A stretch of DNA of 38,067 bases from a virus. The stretch covers positions 1-38,067 of IMG/VR virus record IMGVR_UViG_3300046680_000436. One strand, 5' to 3'. The notes under the pieces were generated by a model that was not told where the DNA came from, searched no databases, and saw nothing but the letters and a program-made list of their open reading frames with translations. The position numbers and the translations under genes are program-made. Below, in pieces: positions 1 to 7,004 of this stretch. Position 1 is the first letter of the stretch. Each line of letters starts with the position of its first letter.

Positions 1-546
1 GCCGGTTGCCGCGTCGGTTGCCGAGCGGGTTGCCGAGCGGGTTGCCGCGTCGGTTGCCGCGTCGGTTGCCGAGCGGGTTGCCGCGCCGGTTGCCGAGTAG
101 GTTGCCGAGCGGGTTGCCGAGCGGGTTGCCGCGTCGGTTGCCGCGCCGGTTGCCGCGTCGGTTGCCGAGTAGGTTGCCGAGTAGGTTGCCGCGTCGGTTG
201 CCGCGTCGGTTGCCGCGTCGGTTGCCGAGTAGGTTGCCGAGTAGGTTGCCGCGCCGGTTGCATCGCTCTTAGCTTGTTGCTTACGCCAATGCAAAATCCA
301 CGAAGCTGCACCATAAGCAAAGGCCATAACCGCAGGACTTGGAACGATAATAACGCGCGGCTCTTTCAAGTTTGCCGCAGCGTACAAGCTTTTGATGGCG
401 GGTACGATCTTGCCAGGGTCGATAGGTTCAGTACGCATGGCGCGCTTAATCCACAACTGTGCGTGTTCGTCGAGTTTGATCTTTTCTTCCGGGGTGACGC
501 CACCGCCAGCGAAGTCGGGACGACGGACAATTTTCGATATAGCCAT
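1..546 (-). CDS. Tetrapeptide-repeat protein, N-terminal part (runs off the contig start)
   Basis: Leftward frame from an ATG at 544-546, preceded by AGGAG about 9 bases upstream, open to base 1. Residues 1-93 are a unique domain that includes VRRPDF, GGGVTPEEK and a hydrophobic stretch PRVIIVPSPAVMAFAYGAAS, then a basic WRKQQAK. A degenerate SDAT unit and 21 perfect 4-residue units follow (DAAT, GAAT, RSAT, YSAT). The other end of the same array and its C-terminal domain are at 36977-38067 on the same strand. I infer one protein of about 540 or more residues, split by the contig break. Joining the ends directly is one base out of phase, so the true junction must lack or duplicate repeat sequence. 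Function unknown. The VPSP segment followed by an A-T repeat recalls uncharacterised phage and bacterial proteins, from memory only. Confidence 0.85.
   Translation of the reverse strand, partial: MAISKIVRRPDFAGGGVTPEEKIKLDEHAQLWIKRAMRTEPIDPGKIVPAIKSLYAAANLKEPRVIIVPSPAVMAFAYGAASWILHWRKQQAKSDATGAATYSATYSATDAATDAATDAATYSATYSATDAATGAATDAATRSATRSATYSATGAATRSATDAATDAATRSATRSATDAATG
4..267. repeat. 12-bp tandem repeat array, left end
   Basis: Twenty-one perfect-length 12-bp units with core GGTTGCCG (4-255) plus a degenerate unit to 267. Only the last four bases of a unit vary: CGTC, CGCC, AGCG or AGTA (taking the unit as GGTTGCC plus G and four bases). On the minus strand they encode DAAT, GAAT, RSAT and YSAT. 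The array has no spacers and keeps the frame of the leftward gene throughout. It is the same array as at 37652-38067 and is interrupted only by the contig ends. Confidence 0.97.
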
Positions 547-644
547 TTTGTTGCTCCTGTGAATTGGGTACTGCTTGTTTAAAACCGTTTATGGGTAACG
601 CAGAACAGAATTTAGGCCTTGGAAAACATGAAGTCAAGAACTTT

Positions 645-659
645 ATTTTAGCAATTGCT
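645..659 (-). promoter_or_regulatory. Leftward promoter with AGCANNTGCT palindrome
   Basis: AGCAATTGCT lies at 650-659. On the minus strand it runs directly into TAAAAT (645-650), a -10-like box, about 100 bases upstream of the start of the repeat-protein gene. No good -35 is visible. The arrangement, palindrome overlapping the first base of the -10, is the same as at 4484, 25321 and 30791. I infer an operator-promoter controlled by a phage regulator, probably the product of the adjacent rightward gene. Confidence 0.55.
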
Positions 660-709
660 TCTTGTATTTTTACAAGTTATGTGCTACAGCAAACGCTGAA
701 AAATAGCAC

Positions 710-738
710 TTGCGAAACCCGCCACGCACACCTATACT
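710..738 (+). promoter_or_regulatory. Rightward early promoter
   Basis: TTGCGA (710-715), a 17-bp spacer and TATACT (733-738) make a good sigma70 promoter 26 bases before the Cro-like gene. The -35 box overlaps an imperfect copy of the palindrome (AGCACTTGCG, 705-714), and CAGCAAACGCTG lies just upstream at about 688-699. This suggests autoregulation. The sequence CTATACTCGCG after the spacer recurs in the promoter before the terminase gene. Confidence 0.7.
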
Positions 739-764
739 CGCGCTAAGGATTTAAGGAGAAACCC

Positions 765-1001
765 ATGGTATCGGATCGTTTTAAGAAGTGGATGGAAACA
801 ACAACATTGACCCGCAAAAAAGAAGTAGCGAAGCAGGCCAAGTCCTCGCATATCCTGCTCTACCAGCTGGTAACAGGTCACCGGAACGCGTCCGCCGACC
901 TCGCCGCGCGGATCGAGTACGGGGCGAAGGGGGAAGTGGACCGCGGCGACTTGAACGCGACTTGTGCTTCCTGTAAATATTATAAGGAGTGCAAGAAATG
1001 A
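765..1001 (+). CDS. Cro/YdaS-like helix-turn-helix regulator
   Basis: A 78-residue protein with a strong ribosome site (AAGGAG, 7 bases before the ATG). Residues about 18-50 (KKEVAKQAKSS, then LYQLVTGHRNAS, then ADLAARIE) fit a helix-turn-helix of the Cro/YdaS type, where the recognition helix is followed by G-[HR]-R and an LAxRIE helix. The segment GEVDRGDL is also usual for that family. The tail CASCKYYKEC carries three Cys, which is unusual and could bind a metal. It is first in the rightward operon and shares ATGA with the next gene. By position and size it is the likely binder of the AGCANNTGCT sites. No CI-like partner repressor was found. Confidence 0.7.
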   Translation: MVSDRFKKWMETTTLTRKKEVAKQAKSSHILLYQLVTGHRNASADLAARIEYGAKGEVDRGDLNATCASCKYYKECKK

Positions 1002-1243
1002 GCAATGAAACAAAAGCTTATTCACGTGGATACGCTGCAGGTCGGAAACGCTTAACGCGCGATATTTCTTATGACCGTCTCCAAAAATCAAGAATAGCCT
1101 TTCGAGATAGAGCTTTTTTGGCGGCGTTGCCTTTTGCCTTTCAACAGGATAGCTGGACGCAAAACGGAAAACCTATAAAGTCCGTCGCCGAACGTGTGGC
1201 TTTAGCTTGGACTATCGCAAACGAAGCTGTAAAACACAAATAA
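998..1243 (+). CDS. Small hypothetical early protein
   Basis: An 81-residue soluble protein whose ATG overlaps the stop of the regulator gene (ATGA), with AAGGAG at 984-989 as ribosome site. The N-terminus has Tyr/Arg-rich YSRGYAAGRKR. A central part with FLAALPFAF and a C-terminal helix (VAERVALAWTIANEAV) follow. I recognise no named family. Proteins with a [RY]-x-GY-x-AGRK start occur as small genes in phage early operons, from memory. Translational coupling suggests it acts with the regulator or the downstream primase-helicase. Confidence 0.75.
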   Translation: MSNETKAYSRGYAAGRKRLTRDISYDRLQKSRIAFRDRAFLAALPFAFQQDSWTQNGKPIKSVAERVALAWTIANEAVKHK

Positions 1244-1247
1244 CCCG

Positions 1248-1284
1248 AAGGCCCTGGTTCGCCGCCACCGGCACCCAGGGCCTT
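1248..1284 (+). terminator. Hairpin between early genes, possible weak terminator
   Basis: AAGGCCCTGG (1248-1257) and CCAGGGCCTT (1275-1284) form a perfect 10-bp stem with a 17-base loop, between the small early gene and the primase-helicase gene. No T-run follows (GTTGCCTCTT), so it may be an attenuator or an mRNA-processing or stability element rather than a full terminator. Confidence 0.45.
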
Positions 1285-1306
1285 GTTGCCTCTTGGAGCG
1301 CCTTCA

Positions 1307-3325
1307 ATGCGATATCTCAAAGAATACGGCGCGCAGCTTGTCGCGCTTGGTTATTCGATCATCCCTATCCCCCCAGGCACGAAAGGACCCCGCAAACCCG
1401 GCTGGCAGAAAATTGCCGCCACCCCCGAGATTGTGGACGCGTGGCTGGCGAACGGCTCGGTTGACGACGGTGTGGGTATTCTCGCCGCCCGCGCACCGGC
1501 CATCGATGTGGACATCATGGACGCTCAAATAGCCGAGGAAGTGCGCCGGCTCCTGGAGCGTCATTTCGGTCCTGTGCTGCACACACGTATAGGCATGGCG
1601 CCGAAATTCCTGGTCCCGTTCCGGTGCACCGCGCCCTTCAAAAAGTTGTCGTCTGACTATTACGTTGACACCGTCACTGACATCGAGCATCACGTCGAGA
1701 TCCTGGCCGATGGCCAGCAGTGGGTGGCGTACCACGAGCACCCGGACACGCACCAGCCGTACACTTGGCCGCGGGGCAGTCTCACCGACCTACCCTACGA
1801 TCAGCTGCCCATCCTCACCGAACAAAAAGCTAAAGCGTTTATTATTGATTTCGCGGAGAGTATCGCCGCGCGGCTCGTGGACGCCGGCCAATGGGAGAAA
1901 AAGCATCGCGCAACCGATACGCTTCCTAAGTCGCCCTCCGCCGACGACCCTCTGCTCACCTGGAAACCGACCATCGACTTCAACACCTTAAAGTCTGCCC
2001 TGGCCCGGATCCCGAACAAGGGACGCGACGAGCTCGATTACGACGCCTGGCGCAATGTCATCTTCGCCATCCACCGGGAGACCAACGGCGCCGATCACGG
2101 CCGCCAGCTGGCTCACGCATGGTCAGCCAGGTCCGGCAAGCATGACGCTGCGTTCCTGGACGAGCGGGTATGGCCGTATATCCACAGCGACCGCCCCGGC
2201 GCCGTGACTGGCCTGACCATCATGAAGATGGCGCGTAACCACGGGTGGGACCCGGACGCGCCCAAGTCTCGCGCACCCTTCACCGATGACCCTTACCCGC
2301 AGTACGCCTGGCAAGACTATCAGCAGGGGTTTGCGTCCCTGTCCTGGATCGTGAAAGGGGTCTTGCCACAGGCCGAGTTCGGGGTTTTGTACGGGGCTTC
2401 CGGATCCGGGAAAACGTTCTTCGCCCTCGACCTCGCCGCCACCATCGCCAGGGGCGCCCAGTGGCGCGGCCGGAAGACCAACGCCGGCGCCGTGGTGTAC
2501 GTCGCGGCCGAGGCCCAGGAGGGCATCAAGAAACGGCTTGCCGCCTACGATCGCCAGTTCGGCACCGACGGCGCCCGGCCGCGTATCATGCCGGCAGCGC
2601 CGAACCTCTTGTCCGCCGAGGACGCCGACGCCATAGTGACCAGCACGAACCTGCGCGGCGGGGCGTCCCTCATCGTCCTCGACACCATGGCCGCCAGCCA
2701 CACCGGCGACGAGAACTCCACCAAGGACATGGGCGTCTTCATCGGTCTGTGCAAGTACATAAGCCGCCACACCGGCGCCATGGTCCTTGTCGTTCACCAC
2801 ACCGGCAAGGATGACACCAAGGGCTTGCGCGGCTCGTCCGCCATCTACGCCGCCGCCGACGTGGTCATCGAGGTGTTCAAGAACCAGGAGCTGCACGCCG
2901 CCAAGATCACGAAACAAAAGGACGGAGAGGTGAACCTTGAATTCGGGTTCACGCTCCCCGTGGTCGAGGTCGGGCAGGATAACGATGGCGACCCGATCAC
3001 GACTTGCGTGGTGCAACCGTCTGACGATATCCCCTCAAAGCAGAAAAAGGCAAAATACAGTGAAGAAGCAAAGATTAGCAACTTAAACGATACAAGATAT
3101 GACTTCCATCGCGCAATTATTAATGTATTAGCGGAATATTGCGAGTTAAGTGATGAAAGTTGTAACAGTTTCAACATGAGGGAAGTAGAGGTTATCGATA
3201 TCATAAAAACAAATTTTCCAGACAAGAGAGAGGACAATATTAAACGTGTTCTCCTCACGTTGGTAAAAATGGGTATTTTTAACCAGAACGGTGTGTGGCT
3301 TAGTTTTGCGGGCGGTGTTGAATAA
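1307..3325 (+). CDS. Primase-polymerase / helicase fusion (AEP + PriCT + RepA-like ATPase)
   Basis: Replication initiator and helicase of 672 residues. I chose ATG 1307 over the TTG at 1283 because GGAG sits 9 bases before it and the family begins near LxxLGYSIIPIPPGTKGP. Residues 1-180 match the bifunctional primase-polymerase fold, with catalytic D67-V-D69 and a later HHVEIL motif. Residues about 230-310 (DELDYDAWRNVIFAI, HAWSARS) look like a PriCT_2 domain. Residues about 350-560 are a RepA/AAA_25 ATPase: Walker A GASGSGKT at 363-370, Walker B LIVLDTMAAS, then HHTGKDDTKGLRGSSA. The last 80 residues are Ile/Asn/Lys-rich with AT-rich codons, unlike the GC-rich rest, and may be a newly acquired C-terminal DNA-binding domain. 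It probably acts at the iteron cluster just downstream. Confidence 0.92.
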   Translation: MRYLKEYGAQLVALGYSIIPIPPGTKGPRKPGWQKIAATPEIVDAWLANGSVDDGVGILAARAPAIDVDIMDAQIAEEVRRLLERHFGPVLHTRIGMAPKFLVPFRCTAPFKKLSSDYYVDTVTDIEHHVEILADGQQWVAYHEHPDTHQPYTWPRGSLTDLPYDQLPILTEQKAKAFIIDFAESIAARLVDAGQWEKKHRATDTLPKSPSADDPLLTWKPTIDFNTLKSALARIPNKGRDELDYDAWRNVIFAIHRETNGADHGRQLAHAWSARSGKHDAAFLDERVWPYIHSDRPGAVTGLTIMKMARNHGWDPDAPKSRAPFTDDPYPQYAWQDYQQGFASLSWIVKGVLPQAEFGVLYGASGSGKTFFALDLAATIARGAQWRGRKTNAGAVVYVAAEAQEGIKKRLAAYDRQFGTDGARPRIMPAAPNLLSAEDADAIVTSTNLRGGASLIVLDTMAASHTGDENSTKDMGVFIGLCKYISRHTGAMVLVVHHTGKDDTKGLRGSSAIYAAADVVIEVFKNQELHAAKITKQKDGEVNLEFGFTLPVVEVGQDNDGDPITTCVVQPSDDIPSKQKKAKYSEEAKISNLNDTRYDFHRAIINVLAEYCELSDESCNSFNMREVEVIDIIKTNFPDKREDNIKRVLLTLVKMGIFNQNGVWLSFAGGVE

Positions 3326-3330
3326 TTTTT

Positions 3331-3444
3331 CCTCACGTTTCCTCACGTTTCCTCACGTTTCCTCACTTTACTCAGGTTTCAGTAGTGAGGCTCCTCACTC
3401 ACTCACGTGTGTCTATAAGACACGTGAGTAGTGAGGAAGTGAGG
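3331..3444. repeat. Iteron-like cluster of CCTCAC motifs, putative replication origin or operator array
   Basis: CCTCACGTTT is repeated three times in direct register (3331, 3341, 3351), followed by CCTCACTTTA at 3361. The same hexamer recurs at 3393 and, inverted as GTGAGG, at 3385, 3431 and 3439, giving eight copies in 114 bp. AGTGAGG-CT-CCTCACT (3384-3399) is a perfect small palindrome. ACTCACGTGT (3401-3410) and ACACGTGAGT (3420-3429) form a 10-bp stem around GTCTATAAG. Lying in a non-coding gap just after the primase-helicase gene, it resembles an iteron-type origin. A regulator-binding array is the alternative. Confidence 0.6.
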
Positions 3445-3476
3445 AGAAGTAGTTTTAAAGTAATGGAAAGACGAAC

Positions 3477-3668
3477 ATGCAAAAAGATACGACTTTGTGT
3501 TCCCAGTGCGGGAAAGCGTTTCAGATTGGTTTGATCGAGATGGTGAGACGCCGGCGCCAGATTTGCCCACGGTGCGAATCAGGGGGAGACGCTCCCGCCG
3601 TAAAAGCCCAGGAGGCCGTTATTCCGGGGTCACAGGCAACGATCAAGGATAAGGGAGTAACGGAATGA
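3477..3668 (+). CDS. Zinc-ribbon small protein
   Basis: A 63-residue protein with two CxxC pairs (CSQCGKAF near residue 8 and CPRCES near residue 31) around a basic stretch MVRRRRQI, typical of a zinc ribbon that could bind DNA, RNA or a protein partner. The tail is rich in Ala, Val and Gln. It is the last gene of the rightward early operon and follows the iteron-like cluster. A weak ribosome site (GGAAAGACGAAC) precedes the ATG. The exact role is unknown. Confidence 0.7.
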   Translation: MQKDTTLCSQCGKAFQIGLIEMVRRRRQICPRCESGGDAPAVKAQEAVIPGSQATIKDKGVTE

Positions 3669-3716
3669 GGGCGGAAGAGGAAAACGGCTCAAAACGCGTT
3701 TAAAACGGTTTCTGGT

Positions 3717-3908
3717 TTATTGCAGGCACAAGGCTGCGATGGCGATGCCTGGGTTTGCCAGCAAGAGACCATCGCGGTCATCGAAGCCCAGGAGTTCGGC
3801 CAGCTTGTCACCCATCATGTCGAAAGTCGGGTACACGTCGCTGACCATGTACCCGACAGGGACTTCGGAGGACGGCACGAAGAGGCCGTAGACGAGGAAC
3901 TGTTTCAT
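3717..3908 (-). CDS. Small hypothetical protein
   Basis: A 63-residue protein, last of a four-gene leftward mini-operon. Its ATG overlaps the stop of the preceding gene (ATGA at 3905-3908). It starts MKQFLVYGLFVPSSEVPVGY and contains an acidic/hydrophobic middle (DKLAELLGFDDRDGLLL) and an apolar end (GIAIAALCL). No family recognised. It converges on the zinc-ribbon gene, with only 48 bases between the two stops. Confidence 0.6.
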   Translation of the reverse strand: MKQFLVYGLFVPSSEVPVGYMVSDVYPTFDMMGDKLAELLGFDDRDGLLLANPGIAIAALCLQ

Positions 3909-4066
3909 TGGAGCACGATAGCCGAATAAGGGACCGAGCGCACGTAGAACATGCGTTCAAACGGATGGTAGACATCGGCATACGACAGGTATTCCAGGTA
4001 GCCACAGGTGGGGTCCAGAGCCTTGAGACCAGGCTCCAGGCCCATGAGGACGATGACGTGTTTCAT
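3905..4066 (-). CDS. Small hypothetical protein
   Basis: A 53-residue protein starting MKHVIVLMGLEPGLKALDPTC, with ATG at 4064-4066 and ribosome site GGGAG lying inside the end of the upstream gene. It is rich in Tyr, Val and Pro. The stop overlaps the next start by four bases. No recognised domain. Size, spacing and strand match early phage accessory genes, and the tight packing is the main evidence that it is real. Confidence 0.6.
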   Translation of the reverse strand: MKHVIVLMGLEPGLKALDPTCGYLEYLSYADVYHPFERMFYVRSVPYSAIVLQ

Positions 4067-4068
4067 GA

Positions 4069-4167
4069 TCAACTCCCGTAATACTGCAAAAGTAAGAGGA
4101 TGGTGAGGGAACCCCAGGCGAAGCCCACAAGCACCATTTCGATGCAAAGCATTGTTTCGTCGTTCAT
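4069..4167 (-). CDS. Tiny membrane protein
   Basis: A 32-residue peptide: a short polar start (MNDETMLCIEM) followed by one hydrophobic helix (VLVGFAWGSLTILLLLQYY). The ATG overlaps the TGA of the upstream gene, and the next gene begins two bases after its stop. This fits a single-pass inner-membrane micro-protein. The role is unknown; early leftward expression makes a host-takeover or exclusion role more likely than lysis. Confidence 0.55.
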   Translation of the reverse strand: MNDETMLCIEMVLVGFAWGSLTILLLLQYYGS

Positions 4168-4442
4168 GACCCGACTCCAAGGAAGCGGCGAATACGATCA
4201 ATCAGCACGCAGCGCGGAAGACGTTCACCATTCCTGGCGTAGTTCAGCGCGTGTTGCAGCTCTTGGGGCGCCTTGACCGCCGGCGTGTAGTCTTGGTCTT
4301 CCACCGCGCTTCGGGCAGCCGCCCAGGCCGCTCCTCTCGCCTCGTCAAGGGCGTCGTAAGCATTTTCTTGTGCGGCGGCATACACAGCGTCACGAACGCT
4401 CTGCACGGTTTGGTTGCGTGTGTATTCGTAATTATTTTCCAT
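4164..4442 (-). CDS. Ala-rich small early protein
   Basis: A 92-residue protein. I chose ATG 4440-4442 because TAGGAG lies 8 bases upstream and the promoter at 4479-4506 is just beyond; an upstream extension would run into that promoter. The middle has Ala-rich helical segments (AVYAAAQENAYDALDEARGAAWAAARSA) with a rough four-residue rhythm, and the C-terminus has a Cys/Arg segment (RCVLIDRIRRFLGV). No family recognised. It heads the four-gene leftward operon. Confidence 0.65.
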   Translation of the reverse strand: MENNYEYTRNQTVQSVRDAVYAAAQENAYDALDEARGAAWAAARSAVEDQDYTPAVKAPQELQHALNYARNGERLPRCVLIDRIRRFLGVGS

Positions 4443-4478
4443 GATGTTTTCTCCTAGTTGTTGAGTTGCGATGAATTG

Positions 4479-4506
4479 ATTATAGCAAATGCTAAAACTA
4501 ATGCAA
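4479..4506 (-). promoter_or_regulatory. Strong leftward promoter with AGCANNTGCT palindrome
   Basis: On the minus strand TTGCAT (-35, 4501-4506), a 16-bp spacer and TATAAT (-10, 4479-4484), with an extended -10 TGC. The palindrome AGCAAATGCT at 4484-4493 fills the spacer next to the -10, so a protein bound there would block RNA polymerase. It drives the four small leftward genes ending at 3717. Confidence 0.8.
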
Positions 4507-4962
4507 GGGGATTTTTGCGCGAGTATGGTGATGCGTGTGCTACACGCGCGTGTCATGAGCTGGTGACGAGGCTAATACGCAAAACCTCTGACAAGGATAC
4601 GATTAAGACGTTTTGCATATGGAGGAAACGGCGCTGGTCCACGACCCCAAAACATGCACCACGATCCAGGCAGTTAGTAAGCGCTCACGTCAAACTTATG
4701 TTGCACCGCACAACGACCAAAATACCGTTATTCGTTATGCCTGACAAGATACAACGTGCTCTAAGTCATTGATTATAAAGGGTATTGCAGTGCAACATTC
4801 GCATAATCTATATTATGTAAAGTCGCGTTTATGTACGAAATCACCATGAAATGAGAATCATTATCAACTCTGGGGGCCCTCCCCCGAGGGACGGCGGGGT
4901 TGTGATTTTTGTAGACCACTTTCCCGATCCGCGAACCGAAAAACACGCAAAAGCGAATCTGC

Positions 4963-4968
4963 TATACT
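4963..4968 (+). promoter_or_regulatory. Probable late-operon promoter (extended -10)
   Basis: TGCTATACT gives an extended -10 (TATACT at 4963-4968) 29 bases before the terminase start. No good -35 is present; AAAACA is at the expected distance. The sequence CTATACTCGCG is identical to that in the early rightward promoter (732-742), which may mark a shared class. A weak -35 would fit a promoter that needs an activator. Confidence 0.55.
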
Positions 4969-4997
4969 CGCGAAAAATTACCACTTAACCGGAATCC

Positions 4998-7004
4998 ATG
5001 GCCGCCCTCTCCAATGCTGCGATACTGAAAGCCATATCCCAGGACCGGGCCCTAGGCAGCGCCATGATTTTCCCCCACCGGCACCCGCAAGCAAGTCCCC
5101 CCTTCCACGTCGACATCATGGATCTCTGGCGCTCCAGCGACGAGAACGTGCTGGTCGAAGCGTTCCGCGAAGGTGCCAAGTCCACGTTGTCCGAGGAATT
5201 CCTGCTGCTGGAAGCCTGTTTTGGCAACTTCGGCTACTGCATCATTCTCGGTGAGACGTACACCAAGGCATGCCAGCGCTTGGAAGCGATCAAGCATGAA
5301 GCCGTAAAAAACATGAAGCTGTACTCGTTGTTCGGGAAGCTGAAAGTGCCGAACAACGTCTGGAACGAGAACCAGATCGAACTCATGAACGGCGTCATGA
5401 TCGAGGCCCACGGCTGGGAGGAGGAGCTGCGCGGGTTCAAGTGGCACGACTTGCGCCCGGACCGGGCTTACCTGGACGATATCGAGAACCGGACCTCGGT
5501 CAAGGACAAGCTGGCGGTGGACGCCACCATGAAAAAAATCTATCTGGAACTCATGCCGGCCATGGACAAGGAGCGGGGCAAGATCCGCGTAACAGGTACG
5601 CCGCTGGCGGAAGATTGCATGATCTCGAGGCTGCGGACCGATGCTGCATGGACCGCTGGCAGGTATCCGATTTGCAACGGCGATATCGACGACCCAGCAA
5701 CGGTTGCGACCTGGCCGGACAGGTATCCGATGGAATGGATCAGGAAGAAACGCGATGCCTATGAGCGCGCCGGGCAGCTGCGGGGCTTCCTGCAGGAGTA
5801 CATGCTCATGGCCATTGACACCCAGGACAAGCCTTTCGAAGACCGGCACTTCAATGAAATCGCGTTCGATCCGGCGCCGTGGCTGCCGAAAACCTTGATC
5901 CTCGACCCGGCCCGGACGACGGATGTGAAAAAGTCCGACCGCACTGGGCGCGTGGTGGTCAGCCGGCTCGGCTCGAAGGTGTACGTACACGCAAGTTCCG
6001 GCGAGTACTGGAAACCGGACCAGGTCATTGACGACTGTTTCGACACCTCCAAGAAATTCGGTGAGGCCACTGTGGCCATCGAGAAAAACAGCCTGGACGA
6101 ATGGCTGCTGCAGCCGATGCGCGCCGCGATGCTGAGCCGCGGCCGGTCGCTGAACCTGCGCCCGCTGCAGGCGCCGCAGAACATGGACAAGACCCAGTTC
6201 ATCATGGGACTGCAGCCGTTCTTCGAAGCCGGCGACATTGTCCTGGTCGGCGGGCGCGGGGCGCATGCGCAGCTGGTGGCGGAACTTTTGAACTTCCCCT
6301 CTGGCAAGCGCGACATCGTCAACGCCCTGGCCTACGTGCTGCGCGTCTATACCGGCACGCCGGTGTACGAGGATTTTGGGCCATGGAACTTCGTGGAGGA
6401 GTACGAGCCGCCGCAGGGAACGCAGCTGGCTATCGCGTTCAACGCCAGCGCCAATGAGACCACGGCCGCGCTGGTGGCGGTCGAGGGGGAACGCCTGGTG
6501 GTGCTGGCCGATTGGGCCTCTCCTGTCTCGCCCATGGAGGCCGTCCCGGACATCCTGACCGTGGTGCGGGCAGTGTACCCGGGGCGGCGCCTGTCGTGCT
6601 GGGTCACCGGCGACGTGGCGGACCAAAAGGACAGGCTGCCGCTCATGAACGCGCTGCGCTCGGCCAACTTGCCGGCGCACCGCGGCGGCTACGCGTCGGT
6701 GGCGCGGGGAGCATTGTCGCCCTTGATCCGCACCGAGATGCGCGGCCGGCGCTTGTTGCTCGTCACCCCCGACGCCAAGCATACCGGCAACGCGCTGGCC
6801 GGCGGCTACAACTTCCCCCTGGGGCGCGACTTGCGGGTATCCGGGGAACCGGAGCGCGGACCGCACAGGACGCTGGTGGAGGGGCTCGAAACACTGGCCG
6901 CTAGCATTTGCAACCAAAGTAGTGATATGCTCCCGGATAACGCCCACATGGGTATCAATCCTCAGGGCGCGACCTACATGACCAGTCTACCCAGGAGAAA
7001 ATGA
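4998..7004 (+). CDS. terL: Terminase large subunit
   Basis: The ATP-driven DNA packaging motor and nuclease, 668 residues. The ATPase part has a variant Walker A REGAKST (57-63) and Walker B AYLDDIEN with acidic pair D160-D161, followed by the coupling-like VTGTPL at about 198-203. The nuclease part begins at LILDPARTTD with D303 as a likely metal ligand. The residues after about 455 form an extra domain (starting GTQLAIAFNAS, ending in LETLAASIC) not needed in typical terminases of about 450-550 residues. Its first strands look RNase H-like. It is first in the late operon. No small subunit lies beside it; a candidate is at 26682. The stop overlaps the next start. Confidence 0.92.
   Translation: MAALSNAAILKAISQDRALGSAMIFPHRHPQASPPFHVDIMDLWRSSDENVLVEAFREGAKSTLSEEFLLLEACFGNFGYCIILGETYTKACQRLEAIKHEAVKNMKLYSLFGKLKVPNNVWNENQIELMNGVMIEAHGWEEELRGFKWHDLRPDRAYLDDIENRTSVKDKLAVDATMKKIYLELMPAMDKERGKIRVTGTPLAEDCMISRLRTDAAWTAGRYPICNGDIDDPATVATWPDRYPMEWIRKKRDAYERAGQLRGFLQEYMLMAIDTQDKPFEDRHFNEIAFDPAPWLPKTLILDPARTTDVKKSDRTGRVVVSRLGSKVYVHASSGEYWKPDQVIDDCFDTSKKFGEATVAIEKNSLDEWLLQPMRAAMLSRGRSLNLRPLQAPQNMDKTQFIMGLQPFFEAGDIVLVGGRGAHAQLVAELLNFPSGKRDIVNALAYVLRVYTGTPVYEDFGPWNFVEEYEPPQGTQLAIAFNASANETTAALVAVEGERLVVLADWASPVSPMEAVPDILTVVRAVYPGRRLSCWVTGDVADQKDRLPLMNALRSANLPAHRGGYASVARGALSPLIRTEMRGRRLLLVTPDAKHTGNALAGGYNFPLGRDLRVSGEPERGPHRTLVEGLETLAASICNQSSDMLPDNAHMGINPQGATYMTSLPRRK

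Larger units (their letters stand above)
4443..4997. other. Divergent non-coding control region between early leftward genes and late operon
   Basis: These 555 bases hold no gene I can support. They contain the leftward promoter at 4479-4506 and the rightward promoter near 4963-4968. A G5-CCCT-C5 hairpin lies at 4872-4885, with ATTTTT about 20 bases after it. The AT-rich part 4700-4870 shows no clear pattern. An antisense frame at 4458-4772 begins inside the leftward promoter and has no ribosome site, so I treat it as chance. Confidence 0.6.

Noticed and set aside
1-267. Array taken as a CRISPR
   Set aside because: Units are 12 bp, contiguous and without spacers, and keep a coding frame.
6-272. 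Rightward frame of Pro/Arg/Leu repeats
   Set aside because: It is the complement of the in-frame repeat of the leftward gene; no ribosome site and no unique sequence.
4458-4772. Rightward 104-residue frame
   Set aside because: Starts inside the leftward promoter with TTG and no ribosome site; composition is random-like.
4852-4868. Fur-box-like GAGAATCATTATCA
   Set aside because: Only half of a Fur site matches, and no iron-related gene is near.
4872-4885. G5-CCCT-C5 hairpin as a terminator
   Set aside because: Short stem, no T-run directly after it and no gene ending upstream.
5052-6947. Long leftward frame opposite the terminase gene
   Set aside because: Shadow of a GC-rich gene; no start signal, and the terminase motifs are on the other strand.
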